From the NCBI GenBank assembly GCA_905212635.1, contig CAJMFH010000004.1, positions 1 through 64,000 on the forward strand: a stretch of 64,000 bases of DNA, written 5' to 3'. The notes beneath the pieces are model-generated. The model did not search any database, had not been told where the DNA came from, and saw nothing but the letters and a program-made list of their open reading frames with translations. The DNA comes from an uncultured Lachnoclostridium sp. Its GTDB lineage: Bacteria > Bacillota > Clostridia > Lachnospirales > Lachnospiraceae. Every line of letters starts with the position of its first letter. Positions within the stretch are counted from its first letter, which is position 1. This document shows positions 50,054 through 58,783 of the stretch, one piece after another. Both the position numbers and the translations under genes were made by a program.

Positions 50054-52195
50054 ATGGATATCAATAAAAAAATAGCAGAGGAATTAGATATTAAGAGTTG
50101 GCAGGTAGAGGCCGTCGTTAAGTTGATTGACGAAGGAAATACGATCCCTTTTATCGCCCGTTATCGAAAAGAACAGCATGGGGCACTGAACGATGAACAG
50201 CTCCGTAATCTGCATGAAAGACTCATCTATCTCCGCAATCTGGAAGAGAAAAAGGAACAGGTTCTCGCTAGCATTGAAGAGCAGGGCAAACTGACTGACG
50301 AATTGAAAGCTCAGATCCTTGCGGCACAGACACAGGTTGTAGTGGATGATCTGTATCGTCCGTATCGTCCAAAACGACGTACTCGTGCGACGATTGCCAA
50401 AGAAAAAGGACTGGAAGGACTTGCCAATATTATTCTGCTTCAGATGACAGAACAGTCATTGGAGAGTGAAGCGGAAAATTATCTTTCCGAAGAAAAGGAA
50501 GTAAAGACAACCGCAGAAGCGATTCAGGGAGCGATGGATATCATCGCAGAATCCGTAGCCGATGATGCCGACTATCGTATGTATATCCGTAAACTTACGA
50601 TGGATGAAGGCCTTCTTGTGTCTGTGGCAAAAGATGAAAAAGAAAAGTCTGTTTATGAAAATTATTACGAATTCAGCGAGGCAGTAAAAAAGATTGCCGG
50701 ATACCGGATTCTCGCAATCAACCGGGGGGAAAAAGAAAAATTCCTTACGGTAAAAATAGAAGCACCGGAAGAACGTATTTTGCGTTATCTGGAAAAGAAA
50801 GTGATTACAAAAGAAAATCCATATACCACATCATGTCTTAAAGAAGTGCTGGCAGACAGTTACAAGCGTCTGATTGCACCATCCATCGAGCGCGATATCC
50901 GCAATGAATTGACGGAAAAAGCAGAAGATGGCGCAATCAAAGTATTTGGAAAAAATCTTACACAGCTTCTGATGCAGCCTCCGATCGCCGGCAAAGTGGT
51001 ACTTGGCTGGGATCCGGCATTTCGTACCGGATGTAAGCTGGCTGTTGTGGACGAGACGGGAAAAGTATTGGATACGATCGTTATTTTCCCAACAGAACCA
51101 CAGAAAAAAGTGGAAGAGTCCAAACGTATCGTAAAAGGGCTGATTGACAAATACAACATTTCTCTGATCTCCGTCGGAAATGGAACAGCTTCCCGTGAAT
51201 CGGAGATGGTGATCGTAGAGATGTTAAAAGAGATTAATAAACCGGTTCAGTACGTTATCGTAAATGAAGCAGGAGCTTCGGTTTATTCGGCAAGTAAACT
51301 GGCAACGGAAGAATTTCCAAATTTTGACGTTGGACAGCGTAGCGCCGTTTCGATTGCAAGACGTCTTCAGGATCCGCTTGCAGAATTGGTAAAGATTGAT
51401 CCAAAATCCATCGGAGTCGGACAGTATCAGCATGATATGAACCAAAAGAAACTGAGTGAAGCATTGACCGCTGTTGTCGAAGATTGTGTAAACAATGTCG
51501 GCGTTGACCTGAATACGGCATCGGCTTCCCTGTTAGAATATATCTCCGGTATTTCCAAACCGATTGCGAAAAATATCGTAGCCTACCGCGAGGAAAATGG
51601 TAAATTTACAAGCCGCAGACAGCTTCTCAAAGTGGCAAAACTTGGTCCGAAAGCCTTTGAACAGTGTGCAGGATTTATGCGGATCAGCGATGGAAAAAAT
51701 CCATTGGATGCAACGAGTGTGCATCCAGAATCCTATGCGGCAGCAGAGGAACTTCTTTCCCTTCTCGGCTTTGGAACAGAAGATGTCCGTGGCGGTGTAG
51801 TTGGTCTTTCCCTTTTGGCAAAAGACCGCAAAGCTCTTTCCGAAAAACTTGGAATCGGCGAGATGACCCTCAATGATATTATTAAAGAATTGGAAAAACC
51901 GGGAAGAGATCCGCGAGACGAGATGCCAAAACCGGTTCTTCGTACCGATGTGCTTGAAATGAAAGATCTGAAAGAGGGCATGATCCTCAAAGGAACCGTG
52001 CGCAACGTTATTGATTTTGGTGCGTTTGTTGATATCGGAGTACATCAGGACGGATTGGTACATATCTCCAAATTAACGAATAAGAAATTTGTAAAACATC
52101 CATTGGAAGTGGTAAGTGTTGGAGACGTGGTCGAAGTAAAAGTGTTGTCAGTTGACTTGCAGAAGAAACGGATTCAATTATCAATGATCTTATAA
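50054..52195 (+). CDS. tex: Tex family RNA-binding transcription accessory protein
   Basis: 713 residues. N-terminal helical domains (LDIKSWQVEAVVKLIDEGNTIPFIARYRKE), a YqgF/RNase H-like domain (GWDPAFRTGCKLAVVDETGKVLDT), helix-hairpin-helix repeats (LLEYISGISKPIAKNIVAYREENGKFTSRRQLLKV), and a C-terminal S1 domain (GMILKGTVRNVIDFGAFVDIGVHQDGLVHISKL). Tex binds RNA and RNA polymerase and affects toxin gene expression in some pathogens. Normal length. Confidence 0.95.
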   Translation: MDINKKIAEELDIKSWQVEAVVKLIDEGNTIPFIARYRKEQHGALNDEQLRNLHERLIYLRNLEEKKEQVLASIEEQGKLTDELKAQILAAQTQVVVDDLYRPYRPKRRTRATIAKEKGLEGLANIILLQMTEQSLESEAENYLSEEKEVKTTAEAIQGAMDIIAESVADDADYRMYIRKLTMDEGLLVSVAKDEKEKSVYENYYEFSEAVKKIAGYRILAINRGEKEKFLTVKIEAPEERILRYLEKKVITKENPYTTSCLKEVLADSYKRLIAPSIERDIRNELTEKAEDGAIKVFGKNLTQLLMQPPIAGKVVLGWDPAFRTGCKLAVVDETGKVLDTIVIFPTEPQKKVEESKRIVKGLIDKYNISLISVGNGTASRESEMVIVEMLKEINKPVQYVIVNEAGASVYSASKLATEEFPNFDVGQRSAVSIARRLQDPLAELVKIDPKSIGVGQYQHDMNQKKLSEALTAVVEDCVNNVGVDLNTASASLLEYISGISKPIAKNIVAYREENGKFTSRRQLLKVAKLGPKAFEQCAGFMRISDGKNPLDATSVHPESYAAAEELLSLLGFGTEDVRGGVVGLSLLAKDRKALSEKLGIGEMTLNDIIKELEKPGRDPRDEMPKPVLRTDVLEMKDLKEGMILKGTVRNVIDFGAFVDIGVHQDGLVHISKLTNKKFVKHPLEVVSVGDVVEVKVLSVDLQKKRIQLSMIL

Positions 52196-52216
52196 GGATA
52201 GAAATGAGGGCTCTAA

Positions 52217-53383
52217 GTGAGAAGGAAAATATTGGCAATTGTATTGGCGGGGGTGCTGGTGCTGAGTGGCTGTGGCAGTCAGGAACCGGTAAAAAAGGAA
52301 ACAACAGAGGTGTCTCAGAAAAAAGAAGAGACACGATATGAGAGTAAGGAAATGTCACTTCCGGATCCGTTACAGACGGCAAATGCTTCTGCGAGTGATT
52401 ATCTGGGTGCGTCATTTGAAGGATTTGTGGCGGATCTCCAGGGAAAACCGGCAGTATATACAAGTGACTTTACGCTGGAAGACGACGAGTATTATGCTAC
52501 GGTAAGCCGCTGGACATTGGATGAAAAAGGAAACTGGGAATCCGATGAACTGTGCGACGTTTCACTCAGCGAATTTTTGAATAATAAATATGAGCAGAAG
52601 GAGTGGACACGCTGCAAAGTTCAGAATTTCCGGCGCGGTGACAATGGAAATCTGTATGCGGTATTTGTATACTATGAAAAGGCAGATATTGAAGTCAATG
52701 GTGAAGTGACTGATGGAATTGCGGAAAAGTATTCGATTCTTGAGATTGACGAAGAAAATGATTCGGTATATGAAATCCCTTTGGAAGCGGCACCGGCGGT
52801 AAAGGAAGATTTTGGAAAAAGAGAAGCGTGGGAAGTGGAATGGATCACCGATTATCATGTCTATGAAGATGGTAATATTCTCCTGATCTGCGGAGAAAGC
52901 GGAGGCGGATACGGCTACTACATTGACGGAGAGACAGGAAAGACGTTAAAGGATCTTGGAAGCGTTGTCTCTTCCAAGACACGTTTTGCCTATGGAGAAA
53001 GTGAATTGATCTTTTACTCCAAAGGACTGAAAAGTTTTCAGGTGCTGGGAATCCCGGAACTGGAAGAACAAAATAAATTTGGAAGTTCTCTTGGCGACGA
53101 TGTCCTTGGAAAAGAATGGTATTATTATATGAATCCGGATGACTGGAAACTGTATCTGTTTAATGGAGACACAGTGTATCAGGCAGACAGTTACCAAAAT
53201 TCGGAGGATCTGGAACCGTTGACCAGTGCGACGACATTTGATGATCTGGCGCAGGGACAGGCGACGGTGATGGACTTTTTTGTTGGGGATAATGAGGATT
53301 ATTATATTTGTCTGGTGGAAACCACAGAAGAATATGGACAGGAGAGTTCCAGTTACCGTATGATCCACTATACGAAGGCATAG
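52217..53383 (+). CDS. Lipoprotein of unknown function
   Basis: 388 residues from a GTG start with GAGGG 7 bases upstream. Signal peptide with lipobox LSGC and lipidated C19, then a Lys/Glu-rich linker and a domain of about 330 residues rich in Tyr, Trp, Asp and Glu, probably beta-structured. Repeated phrases such as DGNILLICGE, DWKLYLFNGDTVYQA suggest propeller-like blades, but this is a guess. It is 22 bases before the LytTR regulator and may be part of that operon, perhaps as an accessory sensor. Confidence 0.75.
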   Translation: MRRKILAIVLAGVLVLSGCGSQEPVKKETTEVSQKKEETRYESKEMSLPDPLQTANASASDYLGASFEGFVADLQGKPAVYTSDFTLEDDEYYATVSRWTLDEKGNWESDELCDVSLSEFLNNKYEQKEWTRCKVQNFRRGDNGNLYAVFVYYEKADIEVNGEVTDGIAEKYSILEIDEENDSVYEIPLEAAPAVKEDFGKREAWEVEWITDYHVYEDGNILLICGESGGGYGYYIDGETGKTLKDLGSVVSSKTRFAYGESELIFYSKGLKSFQVLGIPELEEQNKFGSSLGDDVLGKEWYYYMNPDDWKLYLFNGDTVYQADSYQNSEDLEPLTSATTFDDLAQGQATVMDFFVGDNEDYYICLVETTEEYGQESSSYRMIHYTKA

Positions 53384-53405
53384 CGACGAGGGGAGATAAG
53401 GCACG

Positions 53406-54125
53406 ATGCAGAAATTGCGGATCGCAGTCTGTGAAGATGAGAAAACACAAATGGATTATTTGTGCCGAAAATTGGAAAAATATGAGGCAGAGAATGAAGT
53501 GCGGCTGGACATTGACTGCTATTTTAGTGCGGAACAGCTTTTGTTTGAAAAAGAAGATAGAGCACAGTACGATATTTTCATTCTTGACATTCAGTTAAAG
53601 AAAATGAACGGAATGGAACTTGCAAAAAAACTCCGCAGTACGGACAAAGAGGCATACATAGTATTTCTTACCGGATTAAAGGAATATGCTTTAGAAGGGT
53701 ATGAAGTAGGAGCTGTGCGTTATCTTTTAAAACCACTGAAAGAGGGCTATTTATTTGCAGCATTGGATGAAATCTGTGAGCAGGAAAACGGCCGCCAGAC
53801 AACGTACCTGATTCTGGAAAATGCTGGAAAAAAGATTTTGTGTAGAGACATTTTATATGTGGAAGCAGATGGACATTATCTTTCTTTTGTGCAGGAAAAG
53901 AAAACCGATCAATGTAAAGCCAGCCTGAATTCGATGGCAAAAGAGCTGGCGGAAAAAGGGTTTGCGCTTTTGCGGCGGGGCTTGTATGTGAATCTGTATC
54001 ACGTCGAGCGCATCGGACGGCAGGAATGTACGCTGGATGACGGGAGCAGTCTGCCGGTCAGCCGGGGATGCTATCAAAATCTGAATCAAAGTTTTATCCG
54101 TTATTATAAGACGGAGAGGCATTGA
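53406..54125 (+). CDS. LytTR family response regulator
   Basis: 239 residues. Receiver domain with acidic pocket CEDE and phosphorylation site D61 (FILDIQL), then a LytTR DNA-binding domain (about 130-235: ILCRDILYVEADGHYLSFV, LLRRGLYVNLYHVERIG, SLPVSRGCYQNLNQSF). AgrA/ComE-type regulator. Its probable target is the three-repeat promoter at 58621. The kinase gene follows after 13 bases. Confidence 0.92.
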   Translation: MQKLRIAVCEDEKTQMDYLCRKLEKYEAENEVRLDIDCYFSAEQLLFEKEDRAQYDIFILDIQLKKMNGMELAKKLRSTDKEAYIVFLTGLKEYALEGYEVGAVRYLLKPLKEGYLFAALDEICEQENGRQTTYLILENAGKKILCRDILYVEADGHYLSFVQEKKTDQCKASLNSMAKELAEKGFALLRRGLYVNLYHVERIGRQECTLDDGSSLPVSRGCYQNLNQSFIRYYKTERH

Positions 54126-54138
54126 GAGGAGGAGTACG

Positions 54139-54858
54139 ATGAGAGTGGAACTGGCAGTTTTGTGTATTCTTGCCGCAATGTTTGTGACATGGGGTGTTAC
54201 CGTTTTGTGGATGCGGCATCGCCAGCTGAAGAAAATCGGAGAATATCAGGATGAGGTATTGAAAAAACAGCGGGAAGAAGTCCAAAATATTTATGAGACA
54301 ATGCGCGGATGGCGGCATGATTATCACAATCATATGCAGATGATGAAGGCCTATATGTCGATGGATCAGGCAGAAGAGATGGTAGATTATCTGGATCATC
54401 TTGAAGAAGACCTGGATGGGATTGATATGGCGGTCCGGACCGGAAATGTATGTGCCGATGCGATCCTCAGCAGTAAGATTTCGATGGCGGAAAAACAGGA
54501 CATACAAGTGGACTGTACGGCGAAGATTCCTGCGGCGCTTACCGTTTCCGATGTGGATCTGTGTGCGGTATTAGGAAATCTTTTGGATAATGCGATCGAA
54601 TCCTGCGTGAAAGTGAAAGAAAGCGGGCGTTTTATGCGTATATATATCGGAATTTTTAAAAAGCAGCTATACATTTCCGTCTCCAATGCAACGTGTGAGA
54701 AGAGACGAAAATATTTGACAGAATTTGTAACTCAGAAGCAGGGAGAACATGGCTTTGGGTTGCGCAGAATAGACCGTATTGCGGAAAAATATGATGGCTA
54801 TGTAAATCGGAAAAATGAGCCGGGAGTGTTTGCAACAGAAGTGATGTTTCCGTTGTAA
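54139..54858 (+). CDS. GHKL sensor histidine kinase with a single membrane helix
   Basis: 239 residues. One N-terminal membrane helix (about 4-24), a coiled linker, the phosphorylation site H60 in RGWRHDYHNHMQMM (AgrC/BlpH style), and an ATPase domain with N box LLDNAIESC and G box GEHGFGLRRI. AgrC-type kinases normally carry five to seven membrane helices; almost no sensor domain remains here, so the signal may come through the neighbouring lipoprotein or ABC proteins. Confidence 0.88.
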   Translation: MRVELAVLCILAAMFVTWGVTVLWMRHRQLKKIGEYQDEVLKKQREEVQNIYETMRGWRHDYHNHMQMMKAYMSMDQAEEMVDYLDHLEEDLDGIDMAVRTGNVCADAILSSKISMAEKQDIQVDCTAKIPAALTVSDVDLCAVLGNLLDNAIESCVKVKESGRFMRIYIGIFKKQLYISVSNATCEKRRKYLTEFVTQKQGEHGFGLRRIDRIAEKYDGYVNRKNEPGVFATEVMFPL

Positions 54859-54881
54859 AGAAAGAGAGTAAGAAAATGCAG

Positions 54882-54917
54882 TTCGTGCACGGATAATGAC
54901 CATTCGTGCACTTTTTT
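54882..54917 (+). terminator. Hairpin with T run after the kinase gene (also a 21-bp direct repeat)
   Basis: GTGCACG (54885-54891) pairs with CGTGCAC (54905-54911), followed by TTTTTT, a plausible intrinsic terminator. The same bases form a direct repeat TTCGTGCAC at 54882-54890 and 54903-54911, exactly 21 bases apart, which is also the spacing of LytTR binding sites. The two readings cannot be separated by eye. Confidence 0.6.
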
Positions 54918-54981
54918 CATTTGTGAGCCGGAAATGTGTTACGATGGCAGGGTGAAAATTGGAAGAAAAGGGGATGACAAG

Positions 54982-56796
54982 TTGAAAAATAAACGGACGA
55001 CAGTAGTAGAAAATATACATCAGAGTATGAAGCTGCTATGGAAAGAGTATCCGGCGACAAGGTGGCAGATGCCGCTTTCTATTATGATAAGTGTGGAAAA
55101 ACCGTTTTTGGTCATGGCAATTCCTTCTTTTGCCATCGCCGCCATTACGGAAGGAAGTATTTCAAAGTATATCGCAAAAATGTTTGGTGCACTTTTATTG
55201 GTGGGACTGCTTGAAATATTAGATCAGATCCTTCAGGGAAGATTGGCATTTTCCGAAGTTCTTGTTCGAATGCGGATTTTTATGCCGCAGCTGGTTTGCA
55301 AAGGATTGACAATCCGCTATGACAAAGTAGAGACGCAAAAAGGACAGAAAAAGATGCAGGAGGCAGCATATAGTCTGGCAGGAGATAATTGCGGAGCAGA
55401 ACAATTGATGCATAAAACTCCGGAATTGATCGTAAAAACAGCCGGTCTTTTGATTTACGGGACGGCGGTTTTTGTGCTGGATGTGCGCATTATCTGTGTG
55501 ATGCTCGTTATGTGCATTTTGGACATTGTGCTGCGAAACCATGCCATTCAGTACGGGGATGCGACGTGGAATGAACGGTCTGAGGTAAATCGTCAGATGC
55601 GGTATATTCGAAATGCAGCGGTAGAACAAAGTACCGGAAAAGACATTCGCTTATATCATTTAAGCCCATGGTTCTGTGAGAGGTTTGATGCTTTGATCCG
55701 CCGTGAAAAGAAAGTCAATCAGAAAATTCAGCTTCGCTGGTATTTTCCTACAATTGGCGATCAGTGCTGTATTGTTCTGCGCGATATCATTGCGTATTCC
55801 ATTCTGATCTCGCAGGTGGCGGCAGGGACGATATCGCCGGCAGTATTTACTTTATATCTGGGGATCATAGCGGAATTTTCAGAGTGGTTTTATGGGGTGT
55901 CGGAAAATATTTTCGCCATTCAGAAAGCAAGCAGAGAGCACGATCATTATCGCACAGTGATGGATTATAAAGAGCCAAAACAGGGAGAAACCGTGCTTTC
56001 TGAGAGCAGGGAAGAACCATTGGAAATCGTATTTGAACATGTCAGTTTCCGATATGAAGGGGCGGAGGAAGACAGTATCCGGGATCTGAATCTGACGATT
56101 CATGCCGGGGAAAAGATCGCAGTCGTAGGAAATAATGGGGCGGGAAAAACGACACTTGTAAAACTGCTGTGTGGCCTATACCATCCTTCCCGTGGACGAA
56201 TCCTTGTGAATGGAAAAGACATCCGGGAACTTGATCCGGAAGAATACAAAAAGCGGGTTTGTGCGATCTTTCAGGATGTGCGGCTGTTTCCCTTTACGAT
56301 AACCAGTAATGTCTGCACTTCGGAAGAGGAAAAATACAACCCGGACAGGTTGTGGAACTGCCTTCATAAAGCAGGACTCACAGAAAAAATAGAACAATTG
56401 ACGCAGAAAGAAAAAAACTATATTTCTCAGATATTTGATGAAAATGGTGTCCTATTATCCGGGGGCGAAATGCAGAAATTATTACTGGCAAGGGCGATGT
56501 ACAAACGGGGAGGACTCTTATTGCTGGATGAGCCGACATCGGCGCTGGATCCCATTGCAGAAAGCCGGATGTATGAACAGTACAATGAGATTTCAGAAGG
56601 AAAAACGGCGGTATTTATCTCGCACCGTCTGGCAAGTACAAAATTTTGTGAGCGGATCCTTTTTCTGGAAAAGGGAGGGATCGCAGAACAGGGAAGCCAC
56701 GAGAAACTAATGGAAATAAATGGAAAATACAGAGAACTGTTTGAAATTCAAAGCCGGTATTACCGGAAACAGGGAGGAGGAAGTGAGGAATGCTGA
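54982..56796 (+). CDS. ABC transporter, fused permease and ATPase (first of a pair)
   Basis: 604 residues from the TTG at 54982, chosen because AGGGG lies 9 bases upstream; a GTG at 54952 is an alternative. An N-terminal exporter-type membrane domain (about 30-340) is followed by the ATPase: Walker A GNNGAGKTT (about 383), signature LLSGGEMQK, Walker B LLLLDEPTSALD, H-loop FISHR. The segment GKDIRLYHLSPW recurs as GKDIRMYHM in the next gene. The two half-transporters probably form a heterodimer that exports peptide or lipid. Overlaps the second by 7 bases. Confidence 0.9.
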   Translation: MKNKRTTVVENIHQSMKLLWKEYPATRWQMPLSIMISVEKPFLVMAIPSFAIAAITEGSISKYIAKMFGALLLVGLLEILDQILQGRLAFSEVLVRMRIFMPQLVCKGLTIRYDKVETQKGQKKMQEAAYSLAGDNCGAEQLMHKTPELIVKTAGLLIYGTAVFVLDVRIICVMLVMCILDIVLRNHAIQYGDATWNERSEVNRQMRYIRNAAVEQSTGKDIRLYHLSPWFCERFDALIRREKKVNQKIQLRWYFPTIGDQCCIVLRDIIAYSILISQVAAGTISPAVFTLYLGIIAEFSEWFYGVSENIFAIQKASREHDHYRTVMDYKEPKQGETVLSESREEPLEIVFEHVSFRYEGAEEDSIRDLNLTIHAGEKIAVVGNNGAGKTTLVKLLCGLYHPSRGRILVNGKDIRELDPEEYKKRVCAIFQDVRLFPFTITSNVCTSEEEKYNPDRLWNCLHKAGLTEKIEQLTQKEKNYISQIFDENGVLLSGGEMQKLLLARAMYKRGGLLLLDEPTSALDPIAESRMYEQYNEISEGKTAVFISHRLASTKFCERILFLEKGGIAEQGSHEKLMEINGKYRELFEIQSRYYRKQGGGSEEC

Positions 56797-58616
56797 AAAA
56801 GAATACAATCTGGAAATCGCTTTGTCTGCTGCATAAAATGGATCCGGTTTTTCTTCCAATGCAGGTGGCGTGTAAGACGTTTGCAATGGCACAGACGTTT
56901 GTAACACTTATTTTGGGAAGCAGAATACTGGATATGGTCGTGGAAAAGCAAAGACCGGAGATTATTATGAAAGTGGTCGTTGTGATGACATGCAGCAGTG
57001 CTGCCCTCATTCTTTTGCGGTGGGGATTGGAAAGCATACTCCGTGTGAAAGAACAGGAATTGGACTCCCGCGTGGATGCAAGTATCAGTGCAAAGTGTTA
57101 TGAACTGGACTATGAGATTCTTGAAAAAAAGGAAACCTTGGATATGGTTCATAAAGCAAGGGAATCTTATTCCATCGGGGGCGGAATTTACATGCTTTGT
57201 GAAAAACTGGCATTGGTACTGGAGGCTGTCATAACGATAGCAGGATCTGTTGCCCTCGTAATCCCGCTGTTTATCCCGGTAGGAAAAGAGACAGCCGGCC
57301 ATGAATCTTTTTTGAATCAGTGGTACTGCGGTGTGATCCTTGCCCTGATATTAGCGGTAAGTGTATGGATCCGATACCGGGTAACGAAGACCAATGAGGA
57401 AAAAGAGAAGAAACTGGTGGAAAAGACTCTTGGTTTTAATCGGGCATTTAGTTATTTCATGGACTATTTGCATAAGTATGAATATGGAAAAGATATCCGT
57501 ATGTATCATATGCAGAATAAGATTGTAAAAACCATGAAAAGCCAGGCGGATGAACTGGAAGAACGTGCAAAGTGGAAGTTAAAATATTATGCGGTCTTTC
57601 AGGCAGGGCAGAGTGCAGCGGGATTTCTGGCATCTCTCAGTTGTTATGTCTATGTGGGAGCCAAAGGGATTTTAAAACTGATCAGCATCGGAAATGTTGT
57701 ATGTTACTGTACCGCAATCCTGAAACTGTTATCCGGACTGAACAGCATTATGGACGAAGGAATTTCATTAAAGATTCGAGCGGATTATATGGCGCATTAT
57801 TATGATTTTCTGGAACTTGAAAATAAAAAATACGAGGGGACGCTGCCAATCGAAAAGCGCGATGATAACCGGTTTCAACTGGAATTCCGCGATGTCTCTT
57901 TTCATTATCCTGGTTCGGAAAAAATGGTTCTTGACCATGTTTCCGTGAAATTTGAAATTGGGGAAAAAATGGCAGTGGCAGGGCCAAATGGTGCGGGAAA
58001 GAGTACCTTTATAAAACTTCTCTGCCGTCTGTACGATCCGACGGAAGGCGAGATCCTGTTAAATGGAATTAATATCCGGTTTTATGATTATGAAGAATAT
58101 CTGAAACTTTTTTCTGTCGTATTTCAGGATTACAAATTGTTTTCCTTTTCGCTCGCACAAAATGTAGCAGGCGCGCGGCAATACGATGGAAAGAAAGTAG
58201 AACGCTGCCTTCGGGAGGCAGGCTTTGGGGATCGATTAGAAAACATGGAACAGGGAATGGAAACTAATATTTACCAAATTCAGGAAAATGGTGTTGAGAT
58301 ATCGGGCGGTGAGGCGCAGAAGATTGCATTGGCAAGGGCGTTGTATAAGGATGCTCCGGTTGTTATCCTGGATGAACCGACCGCAGCGCTGGATCCGGTC
58401 AGCGAATATAAGACGTATAAACAGTTTCATGAAATGGTGCAGAATAAAACGGCGGTATTTATCTCACACCGCATGTCAAGCTGCCGTTTTTGCAGCCGTA
58501 TTCTTGTTTTTAATGAGGGACACATTATTCAGGATGGAACCCATGAGACATTGCTTCAGGAAAAGGGAAAACTTTATGAGCAGATGTGGGAAGCACAGGC
58601 GCAGTATTATCAATAA
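56790..58616 (+). CDS. ABC transporter, fused permease and ATPase (second of a pair)
   Basis: 608 residues. Membrane domain about 20-330, then the ATPase with Walker A GPNGAGKST (about 398), signature EISGGEAQK, Walker B VVILDEPTAALD and H-loop FISHR. Both partners keep intact motifs. No N-terminal C39 peptidase domain, and no small precursor peptide gene is evident nearby, so a bacteriocin role is not supported directly. A LytTR/GHKL system is directly upstream. Confidence 0.9.
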   Translation: MLKKNTIWKSLCLLHKMDPVFLPMQVACKTFAMAQTFVTLILGSRILDMVVEKQRPEIIMKVVVVMTCSSAALILLRWGLESILRVKEQELDSRVDASISAKCYELDYEILEKKETLDMVHKARESYSIGGGIYMLCEKLALVLEAVITIAGSVALVIPLFIPVGKETAGHESFLNQWYCGVILALILAVSVWIRYRVTKTNEEKEKKLVEKTLGFNRAFSYFMDYLHKYEYGKDIRMYHMQNKIVKTMKSQADELEERAKWKLKYYAVFQAGQSAAGFLASLSCYVYVGAKGILKLISIGNVVCYCTAILKLLSGLNSIMDEGISLKIRADYMAHYYDFLELENKKYEGTLPIEKRDDNRFQLEFRDVSFHYPGSEKMVLDHVSVKFEIGEKMAVAGPNGAGKSTFIKLLCRLYDPTEGEILLNGINIRFYDYEEYLKLFSVVFQDYKLFSFSLAQNVAGARQYDGKKVERCLREAGFGDRLENMEQGMETNIYQIQENGVEISGGEAQKIALARALYKDAPVVILDEPTAALDPVSEYKTYKQFHEMVQNKTAVFISHRMSSCRFCSRILVFNEGHIIQDGTHETLLQEKGKLYEQMWEAQAQYYQ

Positions 58617-58620
58617 AAAT

Positions 58621-58707
58621 ACCGCTTGTCACAAAAAATGCCGTTTATCCCAAAATATTTACCGTTCGTCATTAATAGTAGCAATTTGGAAAAAATTGTG
58701 TTATAAT
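58621..58707 (+). promoter_or_regulatory. Three LytTR-like repeats and promoter before the secreted-protein operon
   Basis: ACCGCTTGTCAC (58621-58632), GCCGTTTATCCC (58640-58651) and ACCGTTCGTCAT (58661-58672) are direct repeats spaced 19 and 21 bases, about two helical turns. A TATAAT follows at 58702-58707 with no good -35. This is the layout of promoters activated by LytTR regulators. The regulator gene at 53406 is the likely partner (inference). Confidence 0.65.
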
Positions 58708-58783
58708 TTAAAGAAAGAGGTAGAGACAGATCTTCAAATTAAGAAGGATCACAGAAAACAACCGGTTCAAGGAGGTATTTTGT

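Noticed and set aside
54982..58616. Bacteriocin or RiPP export cluster
   Set aside because: The ABC proteins lack a C39 peptidase domain, and I found no small precursor gene with a double-glycine leader or modification enzyme nearby.
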